A DNA stretch of 64,000 nt from Crambe crambe (lineage: Eukaryota; Porifera; Demospongiae; Poecilosclerida; Crambeidae). The stretch is from the NCBI GenBank assembly GCA_963924555.1, contig OZ004590.1, positions 1,651,001 through 1,715,000 of the forward strand, read 5' to 3'. The position numbers were made by a program, and so were the translations under genes. This document shows positions 44,307 to 55,055 of this stretch, piece by piece (the stretch's first letter is position 1; each line of letters starts with the position of its first letter). The notes below the pieces were generated by a model, which was given only the letters and a program-made list of their open reading frames with translations, searched no databases and was not told where the DNA came from.

Positions 44307-46048
44307 CTAAAAATGTTTTAATGATAAGTGAGTAGTTATAGCTACTATACAATTTAATAATATAATTCTTGGCTGAAGTATAATTATTGTTATAGGGAAA
44401 AATTACACATTAAGTCCAGACCTGTCAACATGTAGCAAGATACTAGTTATGATGTGGATTCCCTGCTTCCTGTATACATAGCCATGGCATTAGCTACTTC
44501 AGAATAGCAATTAAGTCTGCATATTATTAAATGACAGTAATAGAAAGAGGAGAAATACATGCTGGGGTAGCATCTTCACAAGGGTTTTCTGTAAGTGGAA
44601 CTCTCCGGCCCAAATGGAATTTGTTAAGCACATGCACAACCTCGAGTTACTGTAAACTTTATTATCATTAAGACATAACTACCTATATCTGCATAACTAT
44701 CAACGCTTGGATTCTGTTCTATAAGAGTCATTACACAGAATAGCTTACAGAGTTTACACTTTCCAACTATCAATATGTCAGCATGCTTCTCCACATACTT
44801 GCTAATAGTGTTAGCTGCTAGTAAGTATAATATATAATAGAGGGCATGGCTTTCTGGAACATTATCAGACTTACTAGCAACTAGCTAGTAAGGTGACAGC
44901 AAGTAGTTATGGAGGGCATGGCTTTCTGGAACTTTATCAGACTTGTTCATATCACGGTGCATGCACTTTAGATATAGTTGAGCCATATAATTTTCAGGAT
45001 CTGTAAGTGCCAATGAACGTGGGCTGGCTGTGTTTAATAAAAAAATCACCACTATACTCTCTCAGTTGAAAGGAGATGTCTCAGCTACAGATATAGGGTG
45101 TAGCTACGTACTATTATAGCTCAGATCACACTCAGTCCTCTTCCCTCCACAGGCTTTTAGTTAACTAATTGCTATAGTGCATAATTTTATATGTTCACCC
45201 TTATATAGTCTATGTCCCATAATCCAGTTCTTTAGTCACTTTCTTTTTTTTTTTCCTTTTCTTTTTTGTTTGCAGACTGAGAGTTAATGGATATTACTTA
45301 ACCAGTATGGCACTTACTATGACATTGAATGAAGCCATTCCCATACTTGGTGATTCAGTGACAGTTACTGGTAGCTATGTGTAAATCATGAATCACATGA
45401 CAAATTTCCTGTTGAGCATATTTTTGAAATGACGAGGGAAGAGTGTACTATACAGTAACTATACCTTTCATGTATAAGTAATGGGAATGTACCCTATTAC
45501 ATGCATGATGTCTATCATGTGTTTACTTTGTATAGAATAAACAAGTTGAATCAAAATAGCTAACTGGCATCTATAGCTACATGAGGTCATATTAATTCTT
45601 GTGGCAGCTATAGTAGAGCTATATTAGCTATAGTAGCCCTATCATTTTGTCATCATAACTATTACTTGTGGGTTTACTAACATGAAATTGAAGGCTTGAG
45701 CACAACACATTCGTATGGCATAATTTCAAGCATGTTAGGGCTGAAGTATATTATAATACATGCAGTACATAAAACCATTTATGGCATGATATTAAGCAAT
45801 ATCCTAGTAAAAATTAAAAGGAGACTATATATGTCTTATTCTCCAACTAGGCATGCACAAGTACTCTTAGAAATTCACCATGACCTTGCATACTGTCAAT
45901 GTATTCATATACAATATTTTGGACTGACTTTGGGACTCAGGGTCATTTAGAACAGAAACAGTGGGAAGGAGCACCCAATATAGTGGTTGCAGTGATGAAC
46001 TGGCATGAATGTATGCCCTGTAGTGTAATAAGGTAGGGAGGCTGCTAA
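44307..46048. other. Upstream region of receptor B, no gene seen
   Basis: The stretch shares patches with the region upstream of receptor C. One patch, around CATGCTGGGGTAGCATCTT (44560), appears inverted near 55360. GAGATGTCTCAGCT is found here and near 56458. No frame with support was found. It should contain the first exon and promoter of receptor B. Confidence 0.45.
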
Positions 46049-46176
46049 TTAAAGCATGTATACATATGTATATATCAGGAGGACTTCTCCCCACCTGTTT
46101 ATCGATGACCAGGATCTCCTTTAGATCTTATCAAAAGGCATCAAAAATCTATAATTAAGCAGAGTCTTTAGCATGC
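46049..46176 (+). repeat. 128-bp flanking direct repeat, left copy
   Basis: TTAAAGCATGTATACATATG to GTCTTTAGCATGC, identical or nearly so to 51808-51935. It brackets the retroelement. It may be a terminal repeat, or host sequence duplicated when the element arrived or recombined. Confidence 0.88.
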
Positions 46177-46599
46177 ACAATCGTCCGAGGCGACACGGCA
46201 GGCATCGCACGTACAATGGAGTGATTCAGCATCCACTTCAAGTGAGTTCCTGGTCTGTGTGGGAGAGTATTGGCATGGGACTTTCTAGGTAGCTCTTAAA
46301 TATTGGGAATTAGGGATAGCTATGGACGAACAAGTTTGCAATGGGTCAAGAGACTAAATTATTGAATGTATGAATGAAGAACCTGGTTGAGATCTGCCAC
46401 CATACTCTGCATAGTGGGCAGGGCCTGGGCAGGCCTGTGGTCATGGTCAGTTGGCAACCACGCATGGTTGGGCAAAGCCTGTGGTCACTGGTCATGTGTA
46501 TTATGTGGTGAACTTTGAGTTGTGGATCACCCACAGTATGGCAGTATACGTATATATCATGACCGTATATGTGGTGTGTGTTGTGTCCGAAATTTCAAT

Positions 46600-46606
46600 A
46601 CTAATG

Positions 46607-46661
<55 letters not shown>

Positions 46662-46668
46662 TAATATT
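46600..46668. repeat. AAT microsatellite in the DIRS leader region
   Basis: A run of ATA/AAT units precedes the first long frame by about 190 bp. The ORF with an Ile run here is an artefact. Confidence 0.9.
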
Positions 46669-46860
46669 AATAAATAGAATAGCTATACTTATAATAATGA
46701 GTAATACATTACTTATTGGAAAAAAACATCTATAGCAAGCTGTCCCATCCCCTCCCAGCCAACTGGCTATCCTTGATACGCCTGATGACTCCCCTTTATA
46801 TGCATCTGTACGTATATATATTTCCTAGGCAGTCAGCAGTGTTCCTATAGCCTTGGTATT

Positions 46861-47796
46861 ATGCCCTCACCTGAGGCATTGGCAGCAGTCCCTCTGTTCT
46901 CTCAGGCATCACGAGATCGTCATTGCACCTCCACTTGGTCTCGGGCCAATCATGCACTATTGGGGGCCCAAAGCGTGACTGGAGCAGCGTCTGTCCCCAG
47001 CATACTGCCACCTACAGGAGTTAGTCTCTCCCCAGCTACGGAGCCATTCCCACAGAAGCTGGTTGATAAGATCCACTCAGGCCAATATGTACCCATGGGA
47101 GATCTATTGACAGATAACATCTCCCTCCTTCAGCAGCTTGAGTCCTTTGGGGGCCATAACTACTGTGCACTTCCTGGGGCACTGAAACCTCGCTTCAGAG
47201 AAGTCACTGCTCTTCCTTCATGGCTATACTGTTACTTGGCATACGTGGCCATTAGGTCATCAGAGCCGGCTACGCAGGACATGCTGGCTTATGCTCGGCT
47301 GCTGATTCGGGAGTCCCAGAGGCATGGGGGAACTGGATGGTTGGAATATGATAAAGTTTTCCGTCAGCAGGCAGCACTTGATAACACCTTGCAGTGGAAT
47401 ACCTTGCATCCTGGCATCCAGGCTTCAACATTGATGGGTAAGGTGTCTGGACCAACCTCCTTTTGCTCTCTGTGCAGGGGAACAGACCACACAGCAGTCC
47501 AGTGTGCTTTGGTATATTTCCAGAACCCTGCGAACCTGCCACATGCTACCATGACAGAACCATTTCAGCGGTCACGGCCACTGCCCAGGAGGTACCCCGA
47601 GTCGTTAGTAGGCATTTGTGTGTCCTGGAACAAGGGAAGATGCAGTTTCCCGAATGTGTGCAAGTTTAGACATGTATGTGCCACTTGCCACAAGCCACAC
47701 ATGGCTAAGGATTGTACTTCAACTCCTGCCAGTTCCGAGTACAAGACCGACATACGTACCCCTATCCGGGCCCCTGCTCCATACTCACGGCTATAG
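46861..47796 (+). CDS. DIRS gag-like protein
   Basis: A 311-codon frame. The C-terminal part has a Cys/His cluster, CVSWNKGRCSFPNVCKFRHVC and then CHKPHMAKDC, as in the gag-like ORF1 of DIRS elements, where CCCH/CCHC-type fingers are thought to bind element RNA. The N-terminal part (VDKIHSGQYVPMGDLL) is the motif that often opens DIRS ORFs in animals. It lies upstream of the polymerase frame on the same strand. It is the fossil or live copy of a retroelement gene, not a host gene. Confidence 0.75.
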   Translation: MPSPEALAAVPLFSQASRDRHCTSTWSRANHALLGAQSVTGAASVPSILPPTGVSLSPATEPFPQKLVDKIHSGQYVPMGDLLTDNISLLQQLESFGGHNYCALPGALKPRFREVTALPSWLYCYLAYVAIRSSEPATQDMLAYARLLIRESQRHGGTGWLEYDKVFRQQAALDNTLQWNTLHPGIQASTLMGKVSGPTSFCSLCRGTDHTAVQCALVYFQNPANLPHATMTEPFQRSRPLPRRYPESLVGICVSWNKGRCSFPNVCKFRHVCATCHKPHMAKDCTSTPASSEYKTDIRTPIRAPAPYSRL

Positions 47797-48117
47797 CTAA
47801 TTGGATATTTTGGACCACTGATGTGTGTACCTATTTACTTTACTGGCTTCTGATCACTATTATTGCAGTTATGATTATGTCCATTGAATGTTTATAGCTA
47901 ATATTGACTGTAAAATCTGCTTAATTATAAAGATATAACCAATGGTACAACAAGGTCGGTGGGCTGGGTGATTGGATGAGACAGGGTGGCCCCCGCTAAG
48001 GTTTTCTCGTATTAGTGCGCGTATATAACTATCTCAGGCACCAGTTCAGTATCTAGAACCGCTTGGGCAGGGGCTAGCCTACTGCATGGGTAGATTTCAG
48101 CTCATCCAAATCCCTCT

Positions 48118-49926
48118 TTGCACACTACAGGTGTGAACCCTACACTTGGACTCCCAGAACCTACAAGTGGTATCACCCTCCCAGCTGCAAACATTACCAA
48201 TGGTCGGTACAGGTATATGGAAGATCTTCTCCAGTTTGATAGGTGCAGGGATGACTCTCATCCCATGGCATGGCCCACTGGTCCATCGCCTATACATCTC
48301 TCTAACTGGATGGAATTCCTGCTTTCTCACCCAGACCCCAGGTTTGCATCATACATTCATTCAGGGTTATCGGAGGGATTCCGTATAGGCTTCAGCCGAT
48401 GTGGCCCTGCCTTGCAGTCAGCTTCCAGAAACCATCCTTCAGCTTCGGGGAATCCATCGGTAGTGCGGGAGTACATAAGAGTGGAGTCAGAGGCAGGGCG
48501 GCTCATGGGCCCATTGCTGAGGCCATTACGCACCTCCGTCCACACTAGCCCGATTGGCCTGGTCCCTAAATCTCAGGCAAATAGGTGGCGCATGATCGTC
48601 GACCTCTCATTCCCAAAGGACCACAGTGTGAACGACGGGATCTCACCGGACTTGTCATCCATCTCCTATGCCTCCATAGATCAGGCAATCCAGCACATCT
48701 TGAGGCTTGGCAGAGGGGCGGAGCTGGTCAAGCTTGACCTCAAAAATGCATACCGCATGGTGCCAATTCACCCACAGGACCACCATCTATTGGCAATTGA
48801 ATGGGAGGGGTCCATATATGTCGATCGTGCCCTCCCATTTGGATTGAGATCGGCACCAAAAATCTTCTCCGCAGTGGCAGATATGGTTACATGGGCGCTG
48901 CACTGCGCAGGAGTGCGACACCTCATCCACTACCTGGACGATTTTCTGCTCATGGGATCCCCAAACTCGAGAGAAGGGGCGGAAGCCTTGACCATGGCCA
49001 TGAGAATACTAAAGTTCCTGGGGATCCCTGTGGCAATCCAAAAAACTGAAGGACCTTCATGCTGTGTGACTTTCCTTGGTATCCTCATCGACACCAAAGC
49101 ATTGGAGCTGAGACTACCGGCCGAAAAAATTGAGCGCTTGCAGACTCTGCTGCAAGGATGGTGTCTTAGGAAGTCAAGCACCAGGAAAGAACTAGAGTCA
49201 TTGCTTGGGCATTTGTCGCATGTGGCTACAGTAGTACGCCCTGGCCGCACGTTCCTTCGCCAACTCTTCAGTTTGCTTCATCAAGCCAAGCTACCAAGTC
49301 ATTTCGTACGCCTTACTGCAGGAGCCAGGGCTGACTTGGCATGGTGGAAATGTTTCCTTCAATCCTGGAATGGCTCATCATTTTTCCCACTTCCTGACCC
49401 AGCTTGCCACGTGTACTCGGACGCTTCAGGTTCATATGGTGGCGGGGCAGTCGTGGATACATGGGGGTGGTTCCAAGTTCAGTGGCCTGGGGAATGGAAC
49501 GAAGTGGATATTTCGGTAAAGGAGATGGTACCCATAGTCATAGCAGCAGCTCTTTGGGGGAAGTACTGGCAGGGCAAGCATATTCACTTCCATTCAGATA
49601 ACATGGCAGTGGTCGCTATCCTCAATAGCAGGACTGCCAAGACCCCCCAACTGATGCACCTACTGCGGTGTTTTTCATTTTATTGTGCATATTATCAATT
49701 CCACTCATCATCCAGTCATGTCCCAGGGGTGATGAATAAGGCAGCAGATGCAATATCCCGTGATAACCTAACATTATTCTCATCTCTTGTCCCCCAGGTG
49801 ACTCGGTTCTCCACCCCACCTTCCCTTCGTAAGCTGTTAATAACCACAAGGCCGGACTGGGGGTCTCAGACCTGGACTCAACTGTTTGTGCACTCGTTAA
49901 ACGAGGTGTTGCCAACTCCACCTTGA
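48118..49926 (+). CDS. DIRS reverse transcriptase / RNase H
   Basis: A frame of about 600 codons. The reverse transcriptase block contains GLVPKSQANRWRMIVDLSFP, VKLDLKNAYRMVPI, LPFGLRSAPKIFSAV and the catalytic YLDD in HLIHYLDDFLL. RNase H follows with HVYSDASGSYGGG and HFHSDNMAVVAILNSR, ending VMNKAADAISRDNL. It copies element RNA into DNA in the cytoplasm or nucleus. Its end overlaps the start of the recombinase frame by 4 bases, a compact layout common in DIRS elements. Confidence 0.88.
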   Translation: MHTTGVNPTLGLPEPTSGITLPAANITNGRYRYMEDLLQFDRCRDDSHPMAWPTGPSPIHLSNWMEFLLSHPDPRFASYIHSGLSEGFRIGFSRCGPALQSASRNHPSASGNPSVVREYIRVESEAGRLMGPLLRPLRTSVHTSPIGLVPKSQANRWRMIVDLSFPKDHSVNDGISPDLSSISYASIDQAIQHILRLGRGAELVKLDLKNAYRMVPIHPQDHHLLAIEWEGSIYVDRALPFGLRSAPKIFSAVADMVTWALHCAGVRHLIHYLDDFLLMGSPNSREGAEALTMAMRILKFLGIPVAIQKTEGPSCCVTFLGILIDTKALELRLPAEKIERLQTLLQGWCLRKSSTRKELESLLGHLSHVATVVRPGRTFLRQLFSLLHQAKLPSHFVRLTAGARADLAWWKCFLQSWNGSSFFPLPDPACHVYSDASGSYGGGAVVDTWGWFQVQWPGEWNEVDISVKEMVPIVIAAALWGKYWQGKHIHFHSDNMAVVAILNSRTAKTPQLMHLLRCFSFYCAYYQFHSSSSHVPGVMNKAADAISRDNLTLFSSLVPQVTRFSTPPSLRKLLITTRPDWGSQTWTQLFVHSLNEVLPTPP

Positions 49927-50837
49927 TGGCATACGCATCTGGTAAAAGGAAGTATCTCTCATTCTGTACTCAGTTTCACTATAAACCCTTGCCAGTGGAG
50001 GAAAGTACCCTCCTCCGCTTTGTGGCCTTCTTATTTTCGTTGTCCCTCAGCTATTCATCCATTCGTTTATATTTGTGTGCCGTCCGTCACTTACAGATAA
50101 TGGGTAACCTGCCAGACCCGGCACTGACAGCATTTCCAAAACTGAATTATGCATTGCGGGGACTCCGACGAGAGGGCCCACGGCTGCGGACATGCCCTCG
50201 GTTGCCTATCACACCGGAGCTGCTCAGGAAGATATACCAGGTGTGGTCTCAGCGACCCAAGAGCTACAACCAGATGATGCTATGGGCAGCTTTTTGTTTG
50301 GGCTTTTTTGCCCTTCTGCGTTCAGGGGAATTCACTTGCTCCTCTTGGGAGGCCTATACCCCAGATATGCTTTCTCCAGGTGATATCTCGGTCGACTCAC
50401 ATGCTGCCCCTTCGCATGTGGCCATTCATTTAAAGAGGAGCAAAAATCACCCCTTTGCAGTGGGAACAATCCTGCACTTGGGTATCACAGGGGATGTCTT
50501 GTGTCCAGTTACATCGATGCTGGGGTACCTGGCGATTCGACCCCTTACCCCAGGGCCATTGTTCCTGTTTGAGGATGGCTGCACTCTCTCAAGACCTAAG
50601 CTGGTGCACTTTCTACGACAGGCTCTGCAGGCAGCAGGAGTGGATGATTCCTGCTTTAGTGGACATAGTTTCCGCATCAGTGCAGCAACGACAGCTGCTA
50701 AAATGGGCTTGAGTGATTCTCTCATAAAGACTCTTGGACGTTGGAAATCATCAGCATTTGAATCATACATCCGCACCCCACAACAACAACTAGCAGCAGT
50801 CTCAGCCACATTAATTGGCACTCACACCATTATCTGA
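49923..50837 (+). CDS. DIRS tyrosine recombinase
   Basis: A 304-codon frame with the family signature: an Arg in FFALLRSGEFTC, then HSFRISAATTAAKMGL (H-x-x-R), and the nucleophile Tyr in SAFESYIRTP. It joins the circular DNA copy to the genome by site-specific recombination, without the DDE integrase of LTR elements. It overlaps the reverse transcriptase frame by 4 bases. Confidence 0.88.
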   Translation: MMAYASGKRKYLSFCTQFHYKPLPVEESTLLRFVAFLFSLSLSYSSIRLYLCAVRHLQIMGNLPDPALTAFPKLNYALRGLRREGPRLRTCPRLPITPELLRKIYQVWSQRPKSYNQMMLWAAFCLGFFALLRSGEFTCSSWEAYTPDMLSPGDISVDSHAAPSHVAIHLKRSKNHPFAVGTILHLGITGDVLCPVTSMLGYLAIRPLTPGPLFLFEDGCTLSRPKLVHFLRQALQAAGVDDSCFSGHSFRISAATTAAKMGLSDSLIKTLGRWKSSAFESYIRTPQQQLAAVSATLIGTHTII

Positions 50838-51015
50838 TGCATAATTTATATATATATGATTGGCTGGTCAGCTGATTGCCATAATCATTATGCCGATTAA
50901 ATTATAAGGGGAGGGGGTGTAGCAATAGCGGTAATGATGAGGAAGGTGTGAATAGATATAATCATGTATCATGTACTAATGGGTTAGTAGATTTGGGGAG
51001 TGTGGCTGTGCCACT

Positions 51016-51274
51016 GGAGGATGTCTGGTCTGACATTCACTCCCCTAAATCTCCGGGGCTTACGAAAAGGTGTTTGGACAGACAGTCCACAGACGAGTGG
51101 ATGTTCCCAGTCTAGGGGACAAATAGAGTGTAAAGGGCCCGTCAGTTGGCCTGGGATGGGTCAGGCATCCCACCCACATGAGGGGAGTGGCCCTTGTAAT
51201 TTTCCAACCTTTTCTCCATCTCGACATGAGTTACGGAGACTAGTTAGTTAATACAAAACCCGCACAATGTTAAA
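51016..51274 (+). repeat. DIRS internal direct repeat, unit 1
   Basis: It starts GGAGGATGTCTGGTCTGAC and ends CCGCACAATGTTAAA. It is repeated at 51554-51812 with about three substitutions. The 279 bp between the two units (51275-51553) is a separate GC-rich segment. Short frames inside (51000-51251, 51550-51789) are identical because of the repeat and are not genes. Confidence 0.88.
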
Positions 51275-51553
51275 TGCTATTTAAACTCTAGTTTAAATGA
51301 GGTTAACAGGAAGCGGGGCCACTTCCCAGCTGTGAGGTTGTGCGCGTGCGTGGTCTTGCAGGAGCACAGACTAGCGCTAGCAGATACAGTCTGAAGAGAA
51401 GAGGAACGTTTTTAATTTCCCACCCACCCACTCCACCCAGGTACTCGATCCTCCTCCAGTATACTATTCCTGGTACTCTCCACCCTTCCCCTTTTGGGGA
51501 GGGTGTGAAACTGCAAGGGCTAAGAACACTCCCCTCTCAATTCCTATAATTGG

Positions 51554-51812
51554 GGAGGATGTCTGGTCTGACATTAACTCCCCTAAATCTCCGGGGCTTA
51601 CGAAAAGGTATTTGGACAGACAGTCCACAGACGAGTGGATGTTCCCAGTCTAGGGGACAAATAGAGTGTAAAGGGCCCGTCAGTTGGCCTGGGATGGGTC
51701 AGGCATCCCACCCACATGAGGGGAGTGGCCCTTGTAATTTTCCAACCTTTTTTCCATCTCGACATGAGTTACGGAGACTAGTTAGTTAATACAAAACCCG
51801 CACAATGTTAAA
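51554..51812 (+). repeat. DIRS internal direct repeat, unit 2
   Basis: Second copy of 51016-51274, running straight into the right 128-bp flanking repeat (shared bases TTAAA). The position at the 3' end fits the split-repeat ends of some DIRS-group elements. Confidence 0.88.
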
Positions 51813-51935
51813 GCATGTATACATATGTATATATCAGGAGGACTTCTCCCCACCTGTTTATCGATGACCAGGATCTCCTTTAGATCTTATCAAAAGGCAT
51901 CAAAAATCTATAATTAAGCAGAGTCTTTAGCATGC
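51808..51935 (+). repeat. 128-bp flanking direct repeat, right copy
   Basis: Right partner of 46049-46176. It begins in the last bases of DIRS repeat unit 2 and ends GCATGC, after which the two flanks differ. Confidence 0.88.
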
Positions 51936-53297
51936 CACCAAAAGAAAAATGTTGTAGAGCTAGCATTAATTTGGGGGGTGTCTGAGCAAAATTTTCATAC
52001 TGTATAATATACGTATTATGTCTTTATAAAATATCCGGTATGATTTGACTGACTTATTCAACATTCTCTTCCATCTGGATTACAGGTGTGGTTTTATGGA
52101 GACTAACATCTTCATACACTGGTATAGCCATTTCACATGATCCTTTCTTCAGTCCTGGGGCACTTCTTAATTCTATACATGCAAATGTGGTGGAAAATGC
52201 ACACCAACAACACAACCAATCACTAAACCAAAGATGAAAACGACTGCTGAAGCCAAAGAGATCTGAAATACGGTGGATGCATGGAGGTCCAGAATCTTCA
52301 GTGATAGTACATTCACTTCCTATCAAAACAACATGAGAGCATATTATTAAGTTGAACTAGCTACCTCACAATAAATCATGCTGAGAAAACTTTAGCTATA
52401 GCCAGCTTGGTAAATACATTCTCATAGAGCAGTGAGAGGACATAATATCGGAAACAAGCTAGCTAAGGAGGCATTATTAGGGAAGTGATCTGTTCCTTTC
52501 AGTGTCTGCTAACAGGAGCTGATTCGAAAAAAGCAAAGAGATAGCTACAACCAGAGATTATAGCTAGCTATGTGTATCCTGAAAGACTGAACAACTTTTT
52601 TTTCATTTCGTTTCTCCTCTAACTCAGGCTCCAGCAGCCACTTCATTCCCTTCTGGGGAATACTGTATAGTGGCCAGATATAACCATTGATCAGGAAACC
52701 AAAGAATGACATGCAGCAGTACATGTAGTTATAATGGAACATATTCTAATAATTATCCATGTTTCCAATGTTACTCTTGCTTTTTTTTCCGTGCTGGGTG
52801 TTGCATGCATGTTGACAGTGATGACCTGTTTACGTATATCTAATTGTTGTAGTAGAATCAGCTGTAGTTTCTGACTCTTACACAAACAGGACTGGAAACT
52901 GAGTACAACAATAAATTGTTGCTTTATCAGGTATTGTATTCACATCCATTGACAGTCTGGTACCATTGCCTGCAGGATTCACTGGAGTGATAGTGTAGAC
53001 ACTGGCCTGACACATTAGATCTGCATCCAGTGGAATAGTGACACTTGTAATATTAATGCCACATTGAGAATATAATGTATTTCTGAGAGAATCCATCACA
53101 TCCACACAGTAAGTGATGTCAGGGTCCACTCTAGTGAGGTCAAGTGTGAAAGGAGCCTCCCACATGAGGGAAATTGACTGATTCTGAATAATGACACTAG
53201 TGATGTTGAATCTCTCCAGAGTACCTGAAAGATGGTGCACATTATTATGACCCTATGTATAGCTCTAGCTACATATACTGTAGCTATATAAATTAAA

Positions 53298-53348
53298 TGC
53301 ATGCATGGAGCCATCCCTAAAACTTAGAGAGTGCTAGTGCACTCTCTG
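53298..53348 (+). repeat. Isolated element end: CATCCCTA plus hairpin
   Basis: GAGCCATCCCTAAAACTTAG is followed by GAGAGTGCTAGTGCACTCTC and TGATA. This is the hairpin end shared by E1-E4. No matching foldback end was identified upstream, so it is a fragment or belongs to another family. Confidence 0.5.
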
Positions 53349-53989
53349 ATACTGCTATCTCTGCTCTGATAGCTATAGCCACGGAGCCATGGAGCCATCT
53401 CACTCATGGTGAACATATTATACATAGCAATCATGTGTTGAGTTCTAGTTTTTTTTTTTTTTTTTTTTTTTGATAAAAATCCATGTCAAATAAGTCATCT
53501 AAATCTGCAAATCCATATTTGTATAGTCATAACTAACTAAAAAAATGGAGCAATGCATGGCATTTAATCATAACAGAACCCAGTTATTGAAATTAAATTC
53601 AGCTAGCTAATAAAGATATTCGTAGCTAATTATTGTCTTAATATCTGGCATAAAGACCATGCATGTCTGCTTGGGGCTGGCGCAGCTCCATAGAGCCTTA
53701 ACATTATGAGTGGCAAAAAGTGGCACTTGCAAGTGTACAACCATAACTCAAAGTGTCCTATTTTCTATGTATATAGTAATTGGTGAGCAAGCGAAGCAAG
53801 CAAAGCCCCACACTAATCATGAAAATGGAAGATTGAGATACTTATATGTATGTATGTACACGTATGTCAACTAAAATGCGCATGTGCTTACGCATGCGCA
53901 TAAAATAGTTACAAAGCAATGTTGGTCTAATAACTTTATGCGATCATTTTTGTTGAACTTGAAGTTGAAACACTATTGTAGCAAGTATT

Positions 53990-54415
53990 ATGGAACCCAG
54001 AGAACCAGAAAAGAAGCGAAGGAGGGCACCAGAACACCCTCTAGAAACTGACGAGCAAAGAAGAGCGAGACTTGATGAAAGAAGCGAAGGAGGGCCCCAG
54101 AACACCCTCTAGAAACTGACGAGCAAAGAAGAGCGAGACTTGATGAAAGAAATGAATGGGACAGAGCTAGAAGGAGAACAGAGTCAGAGGAACAGAGAAA
54201 AGCAAGACTATAGCCAAAAGAAATGCGAGAGATAGAGCCAGGAGGAGGGCATGTACAGAGTCAGCAGAAGATAAGGCTGCAAGAGCAGAGCGAATGAGAG
54301 CCAGGAGGAGAGCAGAGTCAACAGAACACAGAGCTGCCAGATTAGAGCAAATGAGGCTCATAATTCAGGAATGCACCAAGTCAGTTAACAACCTGAATAA
54401 ATATTGAAAACAAAG
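53990..54415 (+). pseudogene. Arg/Glu-rich ORF remnant with internal tandem duplication
   Basis: Starting with MEPREPEKKRRRAPEHPLE, the text reads as repeated ETDEQRRARLDER-type units: TESEEQRKARL, RARRRACTESAEDKAARAER, AESTEHRAARLEQMRL, ending CTKSVNNLNKY with TGA. Such Arg/Glu heptad arrays occur at the N-terminus of some large transposon proteins (Helitron or related); this is inference. A 68-bp tandem duplication near 54010-54140 and further frame changes break it. It lies in an intron of receptor C. Confidence 0.45.
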
Positions 54416-55055
54416 TCATTGTAGAGGCTATAATCATAAGTGAGGGAGGAGTATATTGAAATGACCACTGACTGCTCACTTGCCCAACTAATGCTATATG
54501 AGCATCTCTAGTTAGATCCCAGCTGCAGGGATGGGATGTTCATAGCAATGCATAGCTTAACAGGGAGTGAAATAGTCTCAGATGCTCATCCTTGCAATAG
54601 CTCTGCTCACCCACTTCTTAAAATTTATAATCATTCTAAAGCTAATGCACCTAGCTATATAGCTACATACCTTGAACATAAAGCTGAGCATTAGGTGATA
54701 TTGTGCCTGATGATGTACTGAGCCTTCACTGTATAGTAGTGGAATTCAAGTCTGTGGACACATTAGCAATTCTTAATCTGGCTACTCCAAATTCCACTGA
54801 GAATAGCGATGTTACTCCACTGAGATTCAATTCATCCAGTCGAGGAGCCAGGTTGCTCCTGTGGGGTCTGATCCTCCAAAAGAGGAACAGGTAAAAGCGG
54901 TTGTAGAACCAACAGCTACCACATTCAGAGATGGAGCTAGCGTTGCTATAGATGTATAACATTAAAATTAACTAATGATAGAATTATTATTACCTTGTTG
55001 GCTGTAGACACCATTGCAATTCATCAGAATAGTCACGAGTATTATCTAATGATAG

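Larger units (their letters stand above)
46049..51935 (+). mobile_element. DIRS-group tyrosine-recombinase retroelement, looks whole
   Basis: Three consecutive long plus-strand frames (46861-47796, 48118-49926 and 49923-50837) give the DIRS order: gag-like, reverse transcriptase with RNase H, tyrosine recombinase. There is no aspartic protease or DDE integrase. Downstream, a 259-bp direct repeat occurs twice (51016-51274 and 51554-51812, about three differences), reminiscent of the split repeats of the PAT/Ngaro branch. A 128-bp direct repeat brackets everything (46049-46176 and 51808-51935). No break was noticed in the three frames. The near-identical repeats suggest a young insertion. The true element limits are uncertain and may lie inside the 128-bp repeats. 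Confidence 0.8.
52054..55055 (-). pseudogene. Receptor C: decayed Ig + FN3 paralogue
   Basis: It has the same exon order as receptor B: leader exon near 55010-55050, Ig region about 54670-54958, FN3 exon ending upstream at 53224, tail exon 52054-52319. The second Ig cysteine codon (TGT in A and B) is TGA here, at the TACAGTGAAGGCTC site near 54730. About 11 bases are missing after ACCTGGCTC. In the tail exon one extra C (GGTGTGCATTTTCC against GGTGTGATTTTCC in B) puts the membrane helix and the PVYEDVSLHK tail in different frames. The FN3 exon itself is open (PDITYCVDV). The tail is B-type. Most likely a pseudogene; expression is unknown. Confidence 0.7.

Noticed and set aside
51000-51789. 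Two near-identical short frames as a duplicated gene
   Set aside because: They lie in the 259-bp direct repeat of the DIRS-type element and have no domain or start context.
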